This document shows positions 10,106-22,100 of a DNA stretch of 64,000 nt, in pieces. The stretch's first letter is position 1, and each line of letters begins with the position of its first letter. Source of the DNA: Phalacrocorax aristotelis. Taxonomy: Eukaryota > Chordata > Aves > Suliformes > Phalacrocoracidae. Location: NCBI RefSeq assembly GCF_949628215.1, contig NC_134310.1, forward strand, positions 10,987,401 through 11,051,400, in the 5' to 3' direction. Position numbers and translations under genes: made by a program. Below the pieces are notes generated by a model, which was not told the origin of the DNA, ran no database searches, and worked only from the letters and a program-made list of their open reading frames with translations.

Positions 10106-11120
10106 GTAGTTCTTAAGAGTCTTCTAAATTATTTTAGGTATTTTATTATTTGCTGAACTGTATGCTGTAATAATGTTGACAAAATTAATATGAGACAATA
10201 GTTCCCAAGAAATGAAGAGCCCCCCCGCCCCAAAAGATTAGTGTTCTTAACATTAAACACAGGGCTATGTGCAACTCAGCAGTGGATGAAACAATCCTTG
10301 TATATTATTTTAAAGGTCTTGTGCAAGTCTAATGAGGTTAAAATTTTATCCCAATTTGGAAACATGCTATGAAACATTTTGGATTGAATAGCTAGACAAT
10401 TTTAAAGCCAATGTTCTTAATACTATTTATCAAAATACCATGGCTTCTGTTTTTATTATGTAGGGAAAACAAAATCTTTTTTAATGTGTGAAAATGACAT
10501 CAAGACAAATATTCCATGTCATTGGCTACTCTATCAGTTATCATAGTAAAGCTAGTGGTTTTTTTTCAAAATGGTACATTGTAGCATCTACTTTCTGAGA
10601 GTATCATATGGATGTTTTCATCCACAGTCTACATTTTTCTATGATAAGGTATACACAAACTTATTTAAATTTTACAAGTTTAAAAATCATACCAATTAAA
10701 ACCTTTGAACTAGGAATGTGAGCAGAACAGACACAATATTTTGAAGGACTACTTTGTTTAAAATTAAGTAATCATAATACAATTTTATTATTTAAAATTT
10801 TAAGAAAGACTTTCCACTAAGATCAGCTTTTACATGCACTCACATAATAGTTATTGTGCATATACCAAAACAAAACCCTTCCTCTCTTTTTGAAAATTAG
10901 TTTCTAGTTGTGTAATGTGATCTCCAACCATGCTTTCAGAAAAAGGGGAGAGGCAAATAATTGTCCTTCCCAGACATTTCTTTCTGAAGATGCCATAAAT
11001 CAGCTGTTTGTGAATAGCATTACTGTAAAAAATATTATTGAAGTGCATATTCCATATGAATAAATTATTAAAGAATTGTGATATTTATTTCATATTTTTT
11101 TTTTCCCCATATTTAAATAG
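10106..11120 (+). other. RFX3 intron, no repeat recognised
   Basis: 1.0 kb AT-rich intron between the WSFY exon and the SMVIRD exon. No transposon or gene seen. Confidence 0.7.
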
Positions 11121-11274
11121 CTCAATGGTGATTCGAGATTTAACCTTACGCAGTGCTGCTAGCTTTGGCTCTTTTCATCTGATCCGCTTGCTTTATGATG
11201 AGTACATGTTTTACTTAGTAGAACATCGTGTTGCTCAGGCAACAGGAGAGACGCCTATCGCAGTTATGGGAGAG
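11121..11274 (+). CDS. RFX3: RFX3 internal exon (SMVIRDLTLRS...AVMGE)
   Basis: This 154-nt exon has acceptor AAATAG|C and donor GAG|GTAAGA. One base completes the serine begun in the exon at 9897-10105; 51 codons follow, from SMVIRDLTLRSAASFGSFHL to TGETPIAVMGE, ending in phase 0. This is the last strongly conserved block of the RFX1/2/3 dimerisation region. All residues I can recall match vertebrate RFX3. The preceding intron is 1.0 kb; the following one is 6.8 kb and contains an LTR and nested CR1s. Confidence 0.95.
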
Positions 11275-11763
11275 GTAAGATAATATGCAAGACAATGGAT
11301 TGGTGGATTCAGTGATCAATTTGGATATGCATCTACAATTTTTTTTAACATTTACATGGAGATATGGGATATTTTGTAATACAACTGTTGGAAACTGAGT
11401 TGCAAATACATTGGCATCTTCAAATTTGGGTTATATACTTTAATTCATGTTTCCTTGGCTGATTGTTTTTCAGAGTACTAAAAACATAATGGCTTCTAAC
11501 ACTGATTCTCTGCAAAAGAGATTCCTCAAAAAAACCACCAAAACCAAAACAAAACAACAATAAAGCAGATCAGCCTACTAGGTAGAAACCTACTTTTTTG
11601 AGTTCTGGAAAACTAAACAGTTTATATGGAAATAATAAAGAAACAGAATAATAGGAAAATGGCTTTCAGGGATCTGTTTACACATACTTAAAATTCCAAT
11701 ACAAATGTTTACACAAATGAGTAGTTCCATTGACTTCAAAAGCGTGGCTCACATGTAGAAGTT

Positions 11764-12568
11764 AGTTTTGCTTCAGTGGTACTGTTCACATGTATTGGTT
11801 GTATGTAGCAAGGCTTTTGGGGGGGGCTGCAGGGGTGACTTCTGTAAGAAGAGGTATGGGACTGCCCTGTGCTGGACACAGCCAGTTCGGCAACAGACCC
11901 ACCACAGGCCAAAGCTGAGCCAATCAGCAAAGTTTTGGATGCCTCTGTAAAAATATATTTAAGAAAGGGCAGAAAACACCAGACAGGCACAGGAGGAGGG
12001 AATAAGAGAGTGATAAACAGCAGAGGGAACACCAAGGTCAGAGCAGTAGGAGGTGCTCCATGGTGGAGCAGATATTCCCTGCAGCCTGTGGAGAACCCAC
12101 AGCGGACTAGAGGAAAAGTATGAGAAGGGAGGAATGACAGAGAAAAAACGCTATGTACTGACCACAAGCCCCCTTGCACCACCTACTCTCACTGAAGAGA
12201 TTGAGTGTAACTTGCAACAATAACACAGGGGGAAGAGAGATGCTTGGAGTGAAGCTGAGCCCAGGAAAGGGGGAAGAAAGATGTTTTCCTTAAGTGTTTA
12301 AATGTTTTGTTATTTTTGCTTTTGCTTCCTACTACTCAAATCAGTAATTAAATATTTATTTTAATTAGCAATAAATTAAATTCCCCAAGTCAAGTCTGTT
12401 TTGCCCATGACTAATTGGTAAAGTGACCTCCCTGTCTTTATCATCATCCATGAACTTTCTCAGTCCAGCTCTTCCTATTTTCTCCCCCATCCCTCTGGAT
12501 GGGGGTGTGGGAAAGTAAGCAAAGGGCTGGATGAGTGGTTGGCTGTTAAACAGGGCCAACTGACAACA
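11764..12568 (+). mobile_element. LTR family D, near complete
   Basis: Similar to the family D copies at 209-427, 39110-39840 and 46850-47402. Contains AGCCAATCAGCAAAGTTTTG, a TATTTAAG TATA-like box near 11955, one GGAGCAG-type unit (12060-12110) and AATAAATTAAA near 12369. The end at GACAACA is diverged. Lies in the RFX3 intron after 11274, sense to these exons. Confidence 0.65.
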
Positions 12569-13077
12569 AGATGCATGAAATGAAAATAGCACAGAAGTAC
12601 TAGCAGCATTGAAACATGGCATATTTTCATGCCTATATTTCAATGTATTTTGTTTAAAATAAACAGAGCAAAAGTCTCAATTCATAACCACTGTGTCTTA
12701 TATGTGTCCACGGTATTTGCAAACAGAATTTTACCCCAGACCTCTTTTTTTTCAGTAGCTCACCTAACCATTAATTTTGTGTGAGTTGCTTAAGAATTCA
12801 CATTATCTTAGGCATTATAATCAAGTAAATGTACTTCTAAAGTGCTAGAAAATTGATAGATGTGGACATATGATAGATGGTTCACCAGACTGAAGCTTAC
12901 AGTTTTTCTACTTGACGATCATTATATCATCTTTTATCTTACTGATAAGTTGTAAGTCACCATGCATGACTTGATATATCATTCTTCCCACAGGATATAT
13001 AAAATAGTTTAATTGAATATTAGAAAAATAAGTACTTTTTCATAGAGATGGAGGGTTTTGGCTTAATTTGTAGTTTG

Positions 13078-13617
13078 ACATAGAATCATTAAGGTTGGAA
13101 AAGACCTCTAAGATCATCAAGTCCAACCATCAACACAACACCACCATGCCTCCTAAACCATGTCCCAAAGTGCCATGTCTACACATTTTTTGAACACCTC
13201 CAGGGATGGTGACTCCACCACCTCTCTGGACAGCCTGTTCCAATGCCTGACCACTCTTTCAGCGAAGAATTTTTTCCTAATATCCAATCTAAACCTCCCC
13301 TGATGCAACTTGAGGCCATTTCCTCCTATCCTATCACAAGTAACTTGGGAGAAGAGACCAACAGCCACCTCGTTACAATCTCCTTTCAGGTAGTTGTAGA
13401 GAGTGATAAGGTCTCCCCTCAGCCTCCTCTTCTCCATACTAAACAACCACAGTTCCCTCAACCTCTCCTCATAAGACTTGTTCTCTAGACCCTTCACCAG
13501 CTTTTTTGCCCTTCTCTGGACATGCTCCAGCACCTCAATGTCCCTCTTGCAGTGAGGGGCCCAAAACTGAACACAATATTTGAAGTGCGGCCTCACCAGC
13601 GCTGAGTACAAGGGTGC
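13078..13617 (-). mobile_element. CR1 LINE 3' fragment (older)
   Basis: Minus-strand CR1 tail with its 3' end at 13078 (AGAATCAT...GGTTGGAAAAGACCTC). It encodes the end of ORF2 ([20 protein letters not shown], then LRRDL-type and HWNRL motifs) within 13153-13615. 5'-truncated at the junction with the next CR1. Confidence 0.85.
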
Positions 13618-13644
13618 ACTTTTTTTTTCTTTTTTTTTTCCTTT

Positions 13645-16455
13645 TGGTAGGGGTTGGAAGGGACCTCTGGAGATCATCTTGTCCAACCCCCCTACTTGAG
13701 CAGGTACACCTAGAGCAGGGGGCACAGGACTGAGTCCAGGCAGGTTTTGAATGTCTCCAGGGAAGGAGACTCCACAACCTCCCTGGGCAGCCTGTTCCAC
13801 TGCTCTGTCACCCTCACAGTAAAGAAGTTTTTTCTCATATTTAAGTGGAACTTCCTGTGTTCCAATTTGTGCCCATTGCCCCTTGTCCTGTCATTGGGCA
13901 CCACTGAAGAGACCAGTCCCATCCTCTTGACACCTGCCCTTCAGCTATTTAATATTATTTATTAGATCCCCCCTCAGTCTTCTCCAGTCCCCTAATCATC
14001 TTTGTAGCTCTCTGCTGGACTTGCTCAAGCAGTTCCCTCTCTTTCTTAAACTGGGGGTCCAAAACTGGACACAGTACTCCAGATGTAGCCTCACTAGGTC
14101 AGAGTAAAGGGGGAGGATAACCCCCCTCGACCTGCTGGCCAAACTCCTTTTAATGCACCCCAGGATACCATTGGCCTTCTTATCCACAAGGGCACATTGT
14201 TGGCTCATGGACAGCTTGCTGTCCACCAGCACTCCCAGGTCCTTCTCAGCAGAGCCGCTTTCCAGCAGGTCAACCCTCAACGTGTACCGGTGCATGGGGC
14301 TGTTCCTCCCCAGGTGCAGGACCATGCACTTGCTCTTGCTGAATTTCATCAGGTTCCCCTAGGCCCAGCTCTCCAGCCTGTCCAGGTTTTGTTGGATGGC
14401 AGCACAGCCTTCTGGTGTATCAGCCACTCCTCCCAGCTTGGTATCATCAGCAAATTTGCTGAGGTTACACTCTATCCCATCATCCAGGTCACTGATGAAT
14501 ATGTTGAACAGGACTGGACCCAGCACAGACCCCTGCGGAACACCACAAGTGACAGGCCTCCAACCAGACCCTCTGAGCTCTGCCATTCAGCCAGTTCTCT
14601 ATCCATCTGACTGTCCTCTCATCCAACCCACACTTCCTTAGCTTGTCTATGAGAATATTATAGAAGATGTGTCGAATGCCTTGCTGAAGTCAAGATAAAC
14701 AACATCCACTGCTCTCCCTTCATTGACCCAGCCAGTCACACCATAATAGAAGGGTATCAGGTTGGTCAAGCATGATCTTCCCTTGGTGAATCCATGCTGC
14801 CTACTTCTGATAACCTTTTCCTCTGCATGCCTGGAGATGACCTCCAGGATGAACTGCTTCATCACCTTTCCCCAGGGATGGAGGTGAGGCTGACTGGCCT
14901 ATAGTTTCCCAGGTCCTCCTTCTTTCCCTTTTTGAAGATTGGAGTGACATTTGCTGTCGTCCAGTCCTCAGGCACCTCTCCTGTCCTCCATGACCTTTCA
15001 AAGATGAGGGAGGGTGGCTTGGTAAGAACATCTGCCAGCTCCCTCAGCAGTCGTGGGTGCATCCCATCAGGGCCCATGGATTTGCGAGGATCCAGTTTTC
15101 CTAGGTAATCTCTGACCCAATCTTCCTCAACCAAGGGAAGTCCTTTCTCCAGATTTTCTCTCTCACCTCTGGGGGCTGGGATGCCTGAGGGCTAGCCTTA
15201 GCAGTAAAGACTGAAGCAAAGAAGGCATTCAGTAAATCTGCCTTCTCTGTATCCTGCATCATGAGGGCCCCTTCCTTGTTCAGCAGCGGGCCCACTGTAT
15301 CCACAGTCTTCCTTTTACTGCTGATGTATTTGAAGAAGCCCTTCTTGTTATCTTTGACATCCCTTGCCAGGTTTAGTTCCAAGTGGGCCTTGGCCTTCCT
15401 CGTCACATCTCTGCATATCCTGACAACATTCCTATATTCCTCCCAAGTGGCCAGTCCTTTTTTACACATACTGTGAACTTCCCTCTTCCATTTGAGTTTC
15501 TCTAGAAGCTCTTTGCTCATCCATGCATGTCTCCTGGCTCCTCTGCCTGACTTCTTCCTCCTAGGGATGCACTGATCTTGAGCTCGGAGGAAGTGGTCTT
15601 TCAATCTTGACCAATTCTCTTGGACTCCCCTACCTTCTAGAGCCCTAGCCCATGGGATTCCTCCTAGCAGGTCTTTGAAGAGGCCAAAGTTGGCTCTCCT
15701 GAAGTCCAAGGTTGTAATCCTACTTTTTGCCCTGCTTATACCACGCAGTATCCTGAACTCTACCATCTCATGGTCACTGCAGCCAAGGCTACCCCCAACT
15801 CTCACATCCTCAACCAGCCTTTTCTTGTTCGTTAGGATAAGGTTGAGCAGCATATCTCACCTCATTGGCTCCTCCACCAGTTACATCAAAAAGTTGCCCT
15901 CGATGTTCTGCAGGAACTTGCTGGATTGTGCGTGCCTTGCCGTGTTGCTTTTCCAGCAAATATCAGGGTGGTTGAAGTCCCCCACGAGGACTAGGGCCTG
16001 TGATTGTGAGGCTACTTCCAGCTGTCTGTGGAAGGCTTTATCAACTACCTCTTCCTGATCAGGTGGCCTGTAGCAAACACCCACAACAGTGTTGCCCATA
16101 TTTGGCTGTCCCTTAATTTTTACCCACAAGCTCTCAACTTGTTCTCCTTCCACTCAAAGGCAGATCTCGATGCATTCCAGTTGCTCCCTCACATAAAGAG
16201 CAACTCCCCCACCTCGCCTTGCTGGCCTGTCTTTCCTAAAAAGCCTATATCCATCCATGACCACATTCCAGTCATGCAAGCTATCCCACCATGTCTCTGT
16301 GACTGCAATCAGATGATGGCCTTGTGACTGCACACGGACCTCTAGTTCCTCCTGTTTATTCCCCATGCTGCGTGCATTGGTTTCAGAAAGGTACTTGAGC
16401 ATGCAGGTTTCCCTGGAGGGGTGCACGAGGACCCACTTCCCTACTTCTGCTGGCC
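13645..16455 (-). mobile_element. CR1 LINE, long ORF2 copy
   Basis: Minus-strand CR1 with its 3' end near 13645, after a T-rich tract at 13620-13640 where it joins the older CR1. From 5' to 3' it shows the apurinic-type endonuclease start ([38 protein letters not shown]) and SDHEM, then RT with [19 protein letters not shown] and FADDTKL. The C-terminal [13 protein letters not shown] block is at 13740-13820. The frame is broken into many pieces, so it is inactive. Lies in an RFX3 intron, antisense to these exons. Confidence 0.9.
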
Positions 16456-16700
16456 ACACTATTCCTTATACAATCCAGTATGCTGTTTGCCTTTTTGGCC
16501 ACCTGGGCACACTGCTGGGTCATGTTCAGACAGCTGTCAAACAGCACCCTGAGGTCCTTCTCTGTGGGGCAGCTTTCCAGCCACTCTTCCCCAAGCCTGT
16601 AGCGTTGCATGGGGTGGTTGTGCATGGGGTTGTGCTGCATGGGGTTGTTGTGACTGAAGTGGAGGATCTCGCACTTGAGATTTGCTTGATATGACATGCT
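16456..16700 (-). mobile_element. CR1 fragment with NPM codon repeat
   Basis: Minus-strand piece of the ORF2 C-terminal region ([20 protein letters not shown]), a different copy from its neighbour. At 16610-16655 the CATGGGGTTGT unit is tandemly repeated, giving HNPM-type residue repeats. Confidence 0.75.
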
Positions 16701-18100
16701 TTGGAAAAAATTAATTACTGTTTCTGATTAGATATTTGATTAAATTCTGCTGTTACATTTATAGTAAAGTGTTGAAAAAGTGTAATATTACTACGTTCTT
16801 GTTTTCTTGACAGACATGGTATATTTTAAATGTAATGTTTTTGATGCACTGTTGGACTTCCTATAATGTTTTGTAAACTTAATATGGATATGATCTTGGA
16901 GAGAAAATATGTAATCTAAAGCTTTTAGAGGTGAGAGGGGAACAGGGAATATGTAAATATTCATTAAATGCATGGTTTCTTGTGTTTCTCTGCATTTACT
17001 GACTGTGGCTGAAATAAAATGGGAAAGACTAAGGCTAGTTTGACAAACACTTGAAGCCGGTATAAACTGGCTTTGCAGCTGAGAAAAACAGTGTCTCCTC
17101 CTCTCCCATCCCCTTAGCTTTGGACATTGATGCTGGCACAAGTACTCAGGCAGTCCTGTGGTTAACTGGATCAGAGAATTCATCCCATGCAAAATAACCC
17201 CATTAAAATTGTGGGTTTTTTTCTTGGGTCAGTTCTGTCATGTGGTTCTTTGCATGGCCATGTGAACACTCTAGGGTGAAAGGATGGGTATGGGGAAGTG
17301 AAGAGGGTGTATGTGTTAGGGAACCTGGAAGGATAGGGCTGCTGCTGCTTATGCTGGTTTAGTGTTCACTGAAGTTTTATCTTTCTGTATTTCTGAAAAG
17401 GACCAAATCAGGTATAGTTAGAAATATATTTATCTAAATATCGTACTCCTTGCATTTGAGATTCACTTATCAAATTATGCTCTGCTGCTTCTCATTTAAG
17501 AGAAAGGTAGATGACAGACAAGGAAAGGGAGGAAGGAAGGTTGCATTTTTTACTTGTGAGCAACTTTTCACTTTGTTTTTTGTATAAGTAAACTAGTTAT
17601 CAGAATGCACTGTAATAACCATAAACCCTATTTTAAGTGGTGCCATTTATTTACCTTACATATAGTTTTGCTACACTATAACTGCCTTTAGTGATACACC
17701 TTCTCAGGGGAGCTTTTAAGAGAGCTTTTGGTTAAAATATTGCAGTTTAAAAATGGACACCAGTCATATTTTCTGGCATTCTACATCAGAAATATTTCAC
17801 TCAAAGCAACAAAGGCCTTGACATAAGTGACCCTAAAAAAAGCAAAAACATATGCTTAAGTTTATATTCCATTGTTTTAATTGCTGAGGATTTTTAATTT
17901 TAATGTTAATTTCCTTAATATGAACACGAATATGATGGCATGGAAAATGAGCTGGTATACTATGGACGTGACTGCAGTCACGTGCGTGCACTTTCATACT
18001 AGCCACAAGCCATTGGAGCATAGTACTGGCTTCATCATAGATAATCTAAGGTCATGTTTGTGTAGGACTGTGTCCACACTTTCTATTGTTTATTTTGCAG
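16701..18100 (+). other. RFX3 intron, no repeat recognised
   Basis: 1.4 kb of intron before the 43-bp micro-exon; AT-rich. A pyrimidine tract precedes the acceptor at 18100. Nothing else seen. Confidence 0.65.
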
Positions 18101-18143
18101 TTTGGTGATTTAAATGCTATATCCCCTGGAAATATGGATAAAG
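18101..18143 (+). CDS. RFX3: RFX3 43-bp micro-exon (FGDLNAISPGNMDK)
   Basis: This short exon is too small for ORF scans. The acceptor TTTTGCAG|TTT follows a good pyrimidine tract and the donor is AAAG|GTAAGC. It encodes FGDLNAISPGNMDK plus one base of an aspartate codon. That base joins the AT opening the terminal exon, giving D-EGSEVESE. It links the conserved core to the acidic C-terminal tail of RFX3. Frame and splice sites are intact. Confidence 0.92.
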
Positions 18144-18949
18144 GTAAGCAGTCAAATCTCTCAAATGTATAATTTTATATAGAACTAATGTGTCTCTTGG
18201 AGCAAAACAAGTCCTTATTTTTTGAAAATATAGTAAAGCGGAATCTAAAGCTGTATCATAATTTAAATTATGAGTATATTACTATTATATGGGAACAATA
18301 TGCTATATATGTTATATAGTATATAATAATGACTAGAATACTCTAGGTTCTTAATAGGAAAATCTTTTTTAAAATGTTTATTATTTACACAAGAAATTTT
18401 CAGAGTTTCACCCAGAATTTAGCTGTATATCCTGGTGAGAGAGTTGAAGGGGACGGACAGTTGGAAAAAAGGAAGATATGATGATCGTGTACATATATAT
18501 ACATTTGTAGTGAATGTGGTGAATGTAGTGAGTGTGTTTGATAAGTGAAGATGACAAAATTGGGTCCAAGCACTTGCCAAATAACTTGCTAATGGTTACT
18601 GAAGGATATAGTAAGAAATTAATTTATGTCCTCTTTGTAGATTGAAGGCTTAATTTGTTCTCCGTTCTTACACTGGTTGTATGATTTGGAGCAAGTCAAC
18701 CTCTCTTCAGTTCAGTTTCCTTATCAGTAAAATGAGATAACATTAGACGGAGTTCATTACCCTATTTATCTACAGTATTTATTGACTTTTCCCAATAAAA
18801 TGTTGAGGTTTCAGTTTCTACTTTATCAGGTTGCTACATTTCCCTGTGTTTTCATATTTCATGTTATTCACAAAATAAAGGCCATCGTATTTAGATTTTT
18901 TTTCCCTCTGTGCTATTTTTTCTTGGTTGTTTTTTATTTTTTTGTGCAG

Positions 18950-19191
18950 ATGAGGGCAGCGAAGTTGAAAGCGAAATAGAAGAAGAGCTGGATGAAAATG
19001 GAGAGCCACAACCCAAGAGGGAGAAAACAGAACTAAACCAGGCATTTCAGGTGGGCTGCATGCAGCAGCCAGTGCTTGAGAGTGGAGTAGAGCAGAGCCT
19101 CCTGAACCCACTTCATAATGAGCACATTGTTACAAATACTCAGACTATCAGACAATGCAGTGCTACTGGAAATACATATACTTCAGTCTAA
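18950..19191 (+). CDS. RFX3: RFX3 terminal coding exon and stop
   Basis: The acceptor TTTGTGCAG|AT opens the last coding exon: 79 full residues and TAA at 19189-19191. It encodes the acidic, partly disordered RFX3 tail (EGSEVESEIEEELDENGE), a basic PKREKTEL segment and the conserved end TIRQCSATGNTYTSV. Together the seven exons seen here give about 322 residues, close to the last two fifths of a roughly 750-residue RFX3. Compared with the mammalian tail as I remember it, several positions differ (NGEP, an extra Q in GCMQQP, LESGVEQ, final TSV), more than in the upstream exons. The frame is still fully open. Confidence 0.94.
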
Positions 19192-22100
19192 TATTGAAGC
19201 GCCCCCCAACTATGTTAGCCCTGTTGACGCTGGACTTAACTTGGGGGGGGGGAATAGGCCTGAAAGTTGACTTATCAAATTTTATCTGTGCTGAACATTA
19301 CCTTTTATTGGAGTTGTGAAATGAAATGGGTGTATGCATTTTGCCAGATGTTTAAAAAATTTGTAAGCAAAATAATTTTACATTGGTTACTCAATATTAT
19401 GAGTTTTCCTAATTTCAAGTGTCAAGGAAGATTTTTGCCAAGCTTTTAATGTTAATGCTTTTGCCTCTTAAAATTAAAATAACTTATTTTTTTCATAGTT
19501 TAAAAAATGTTTTAATGTTAATTATTTGTCATAATGATTTTTAATTAGATGCACTTCTGTGAAACAGTAAAATAAATACTTTCTTTGACTTATAGAGGCA
19601 CACTCATTTGACAGCAGATGCATCAAATTTGTTATAAATGGTGCTTTTCATTGAACAGAACTAGAAGACACTATTTTGATGAAATTGTGAGCATTCAGGG
19701 GGTATTTTTATCATAATGTTGGAGAGTTGGGAGGATCTGCTTTCTTTCTGTAAGGAAGAAGTGTTTTCACTGCATTTACAAATGCAGAATGAGTGATAGA
19801 ATTGTAACAATGTGGTAATATGTACACTGTTGGCATACCTAATTATCTGATCACCATGTAAACAATACAAGCTTCCTTTAAAATCAACAGCTCCAGATTT
19901 GATTTGCATGACAGTTCCTCTGGTTTTGGAGACTACTGATTCTATATTTGAGACCACTGCACAGATGCTTTTGGTTGTTGAGTGGCACTGTAGTTGATAG
20001 AAACTGAACCAGAAAAGAAGTGACTTGATTTTTTTTTTAAGTGTACATGCTACTTATGCTGAACTGGACGTACAGAAAAACATTCCTTTTGGATGACTTT
20101 CTTCTGTTCCAGGTCTTTTCCTACTACTAGTTCAATCTGCTGCTTTCATAAATAATAATTTATAGAATGTAAGGAATGTAGCAACCTGCATAATTTTCTT
20201 TCCAAAATATATTTCCTGATTACTAAGTAAATTTAACTTTTTACAAAAATTTAATAAGATAGTTTAACTGGCACACCTCACTTGTACTTATTCCCAATTG
20301 CATTGAATTTGAATAGGTGGCTAGATGGACCATTGCCATTTAAGAATGTACATCAGGGATCATTGTACCTCGGCTATTACATGGTGCCTTAAACAGAACT
20401 GAAGCTAAGATTCAGTACTTTTTGCTATTCTTAATAACTCTTAAAATTTATTCAACAAGGTGTGCCTGTCACTTTCAAATTTCCTAAGTATTAAGGGCAG
20501 GTTACATAGTCTTCAAAGAAATAAAAGGGTGTTTTATTATTAAGTAATTTTAATATCCCTCTTAAAATTGACAAAAGTATTTTTTCTTGTTTCTAGATGA
20601 ATTTCACTTTATTACAAATAAAATTTGCTTGGGAACTTGAAAAGCAAAACTAGCTATAATACCAATTTCAAATGCTGTTAACAAAGTAAATGGACCCTAG
20701 TCATAAGCATGGTTATATATTTTTAAACCCTTGTCAGATTTTACTTTTTAAAAGTCAGACTAAATAAATGAGCAGGTACATAATGCAGTGCATATTTTCA
20801 ATTCATATATGTGGTAGGGTGTCAGCCTGATGCTATGTTTTAATGATTACATCTTATAGTGATAGTCTATACATTCCATATTAATTGATATTAAACATCT
20901 GATTTTTTCTGATTATTTTAAGCATTTTCATTATTTTTAAAGCAGACACATGGATTCGCTAAGCTAAAATAGTGAAAACAAATAAATAAAAGCAAAAAAA
21001 GTGAAGGAGAGAATAAAAAAATTAATTTTATAGAAAGGACTGTATAAAAAATTTAGGGAGTCTCTTGTTTTATCTAGTGTGGCTGTGGATTGATTTTTTT
21101 TTTAAAAGGCATATATACTAAATGGGTGAACAGCGTGTGAAATGAACAGTGTATTTTTAGCAAAGAAATTTGTTGCTAGAGCTTTCATATGCTCCAAAAC
21201 CAGTTACAGATCAACTAAGATGTCCTAACATTTTTTGGTGTACAAAATTATTTGTAAATTGCTTAGCAGAATTTGGAGGCCAACCCACCCTGCTTCATTC
21301 TATGTAGGCACAATTCCTACTGATGTCAGTAGATGTTTTTTGTCTCGGCAAAAAGTGCAAATGAGGTTTATGTTAATTTATCTCTAGATTCACCTGTGCG
21401 CTGAATCCTCATAGATTTTGTTCTCCCAAATATCACTGCATCCTGTCTTTTCCCTTAAAAATCAGCACCCTTCACCAAAAATCTTAAAAACTAACCTATG
21501 ATAAATATTTACTCCCTTTTATTTTGCATTATAAGATTTTAACAAGTAAAATAAAATGAAATATTCAGCATTTTCATTTTTAACATAGGGTGTTCTATGC
21601 TGTACTGATGGTCTGTATTGCCTGGTTTCATATTTTGTGTTGACAAACCTTAAATGTTTTCTTATCATTATCTTTTATTGGTAGAATGTTGGATTCATTG
21701 TGGCTGAAAGAAAAGTATGGTTGCAACATGCAAATCTAGATTGCTAAGAAGAGGTGGGACCTGAATATCTTTTGACTGATATTTTGAACAGTTGATCACT
21801 GTTCATGTAGTGCAAAAAGAAAACAAGATATATGTATACAAAGGTAGAATGTGTATCATGGATTCTAATACCAGTTATCAAGACAAATTTGAACTATCCC
21901 CGATGCAGATAACTGAATGGAGCTTGCATTTCTATGCTTATCAACTGATTATTCTCTCAAATTTTTAATTAATATTTTCCCCATGTTAACAAATATTTAA
22001 AAGAATTACGTTGCTGTAAGCTGCTGCGTATACTTATGGGCTTGAGATTTTTGTGCTTTGCTTTTAAATTTACTGCAATTTTGATCAAACATACACATAT

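Noticed and set aside
9897-19191. A second, separate RFX gene (paralogue) on the plus strand
   Set aside because: Exon content does not overlap the minus-strand exons, phases join exactly and residues are RFX3-type, so one split gene is simpler.
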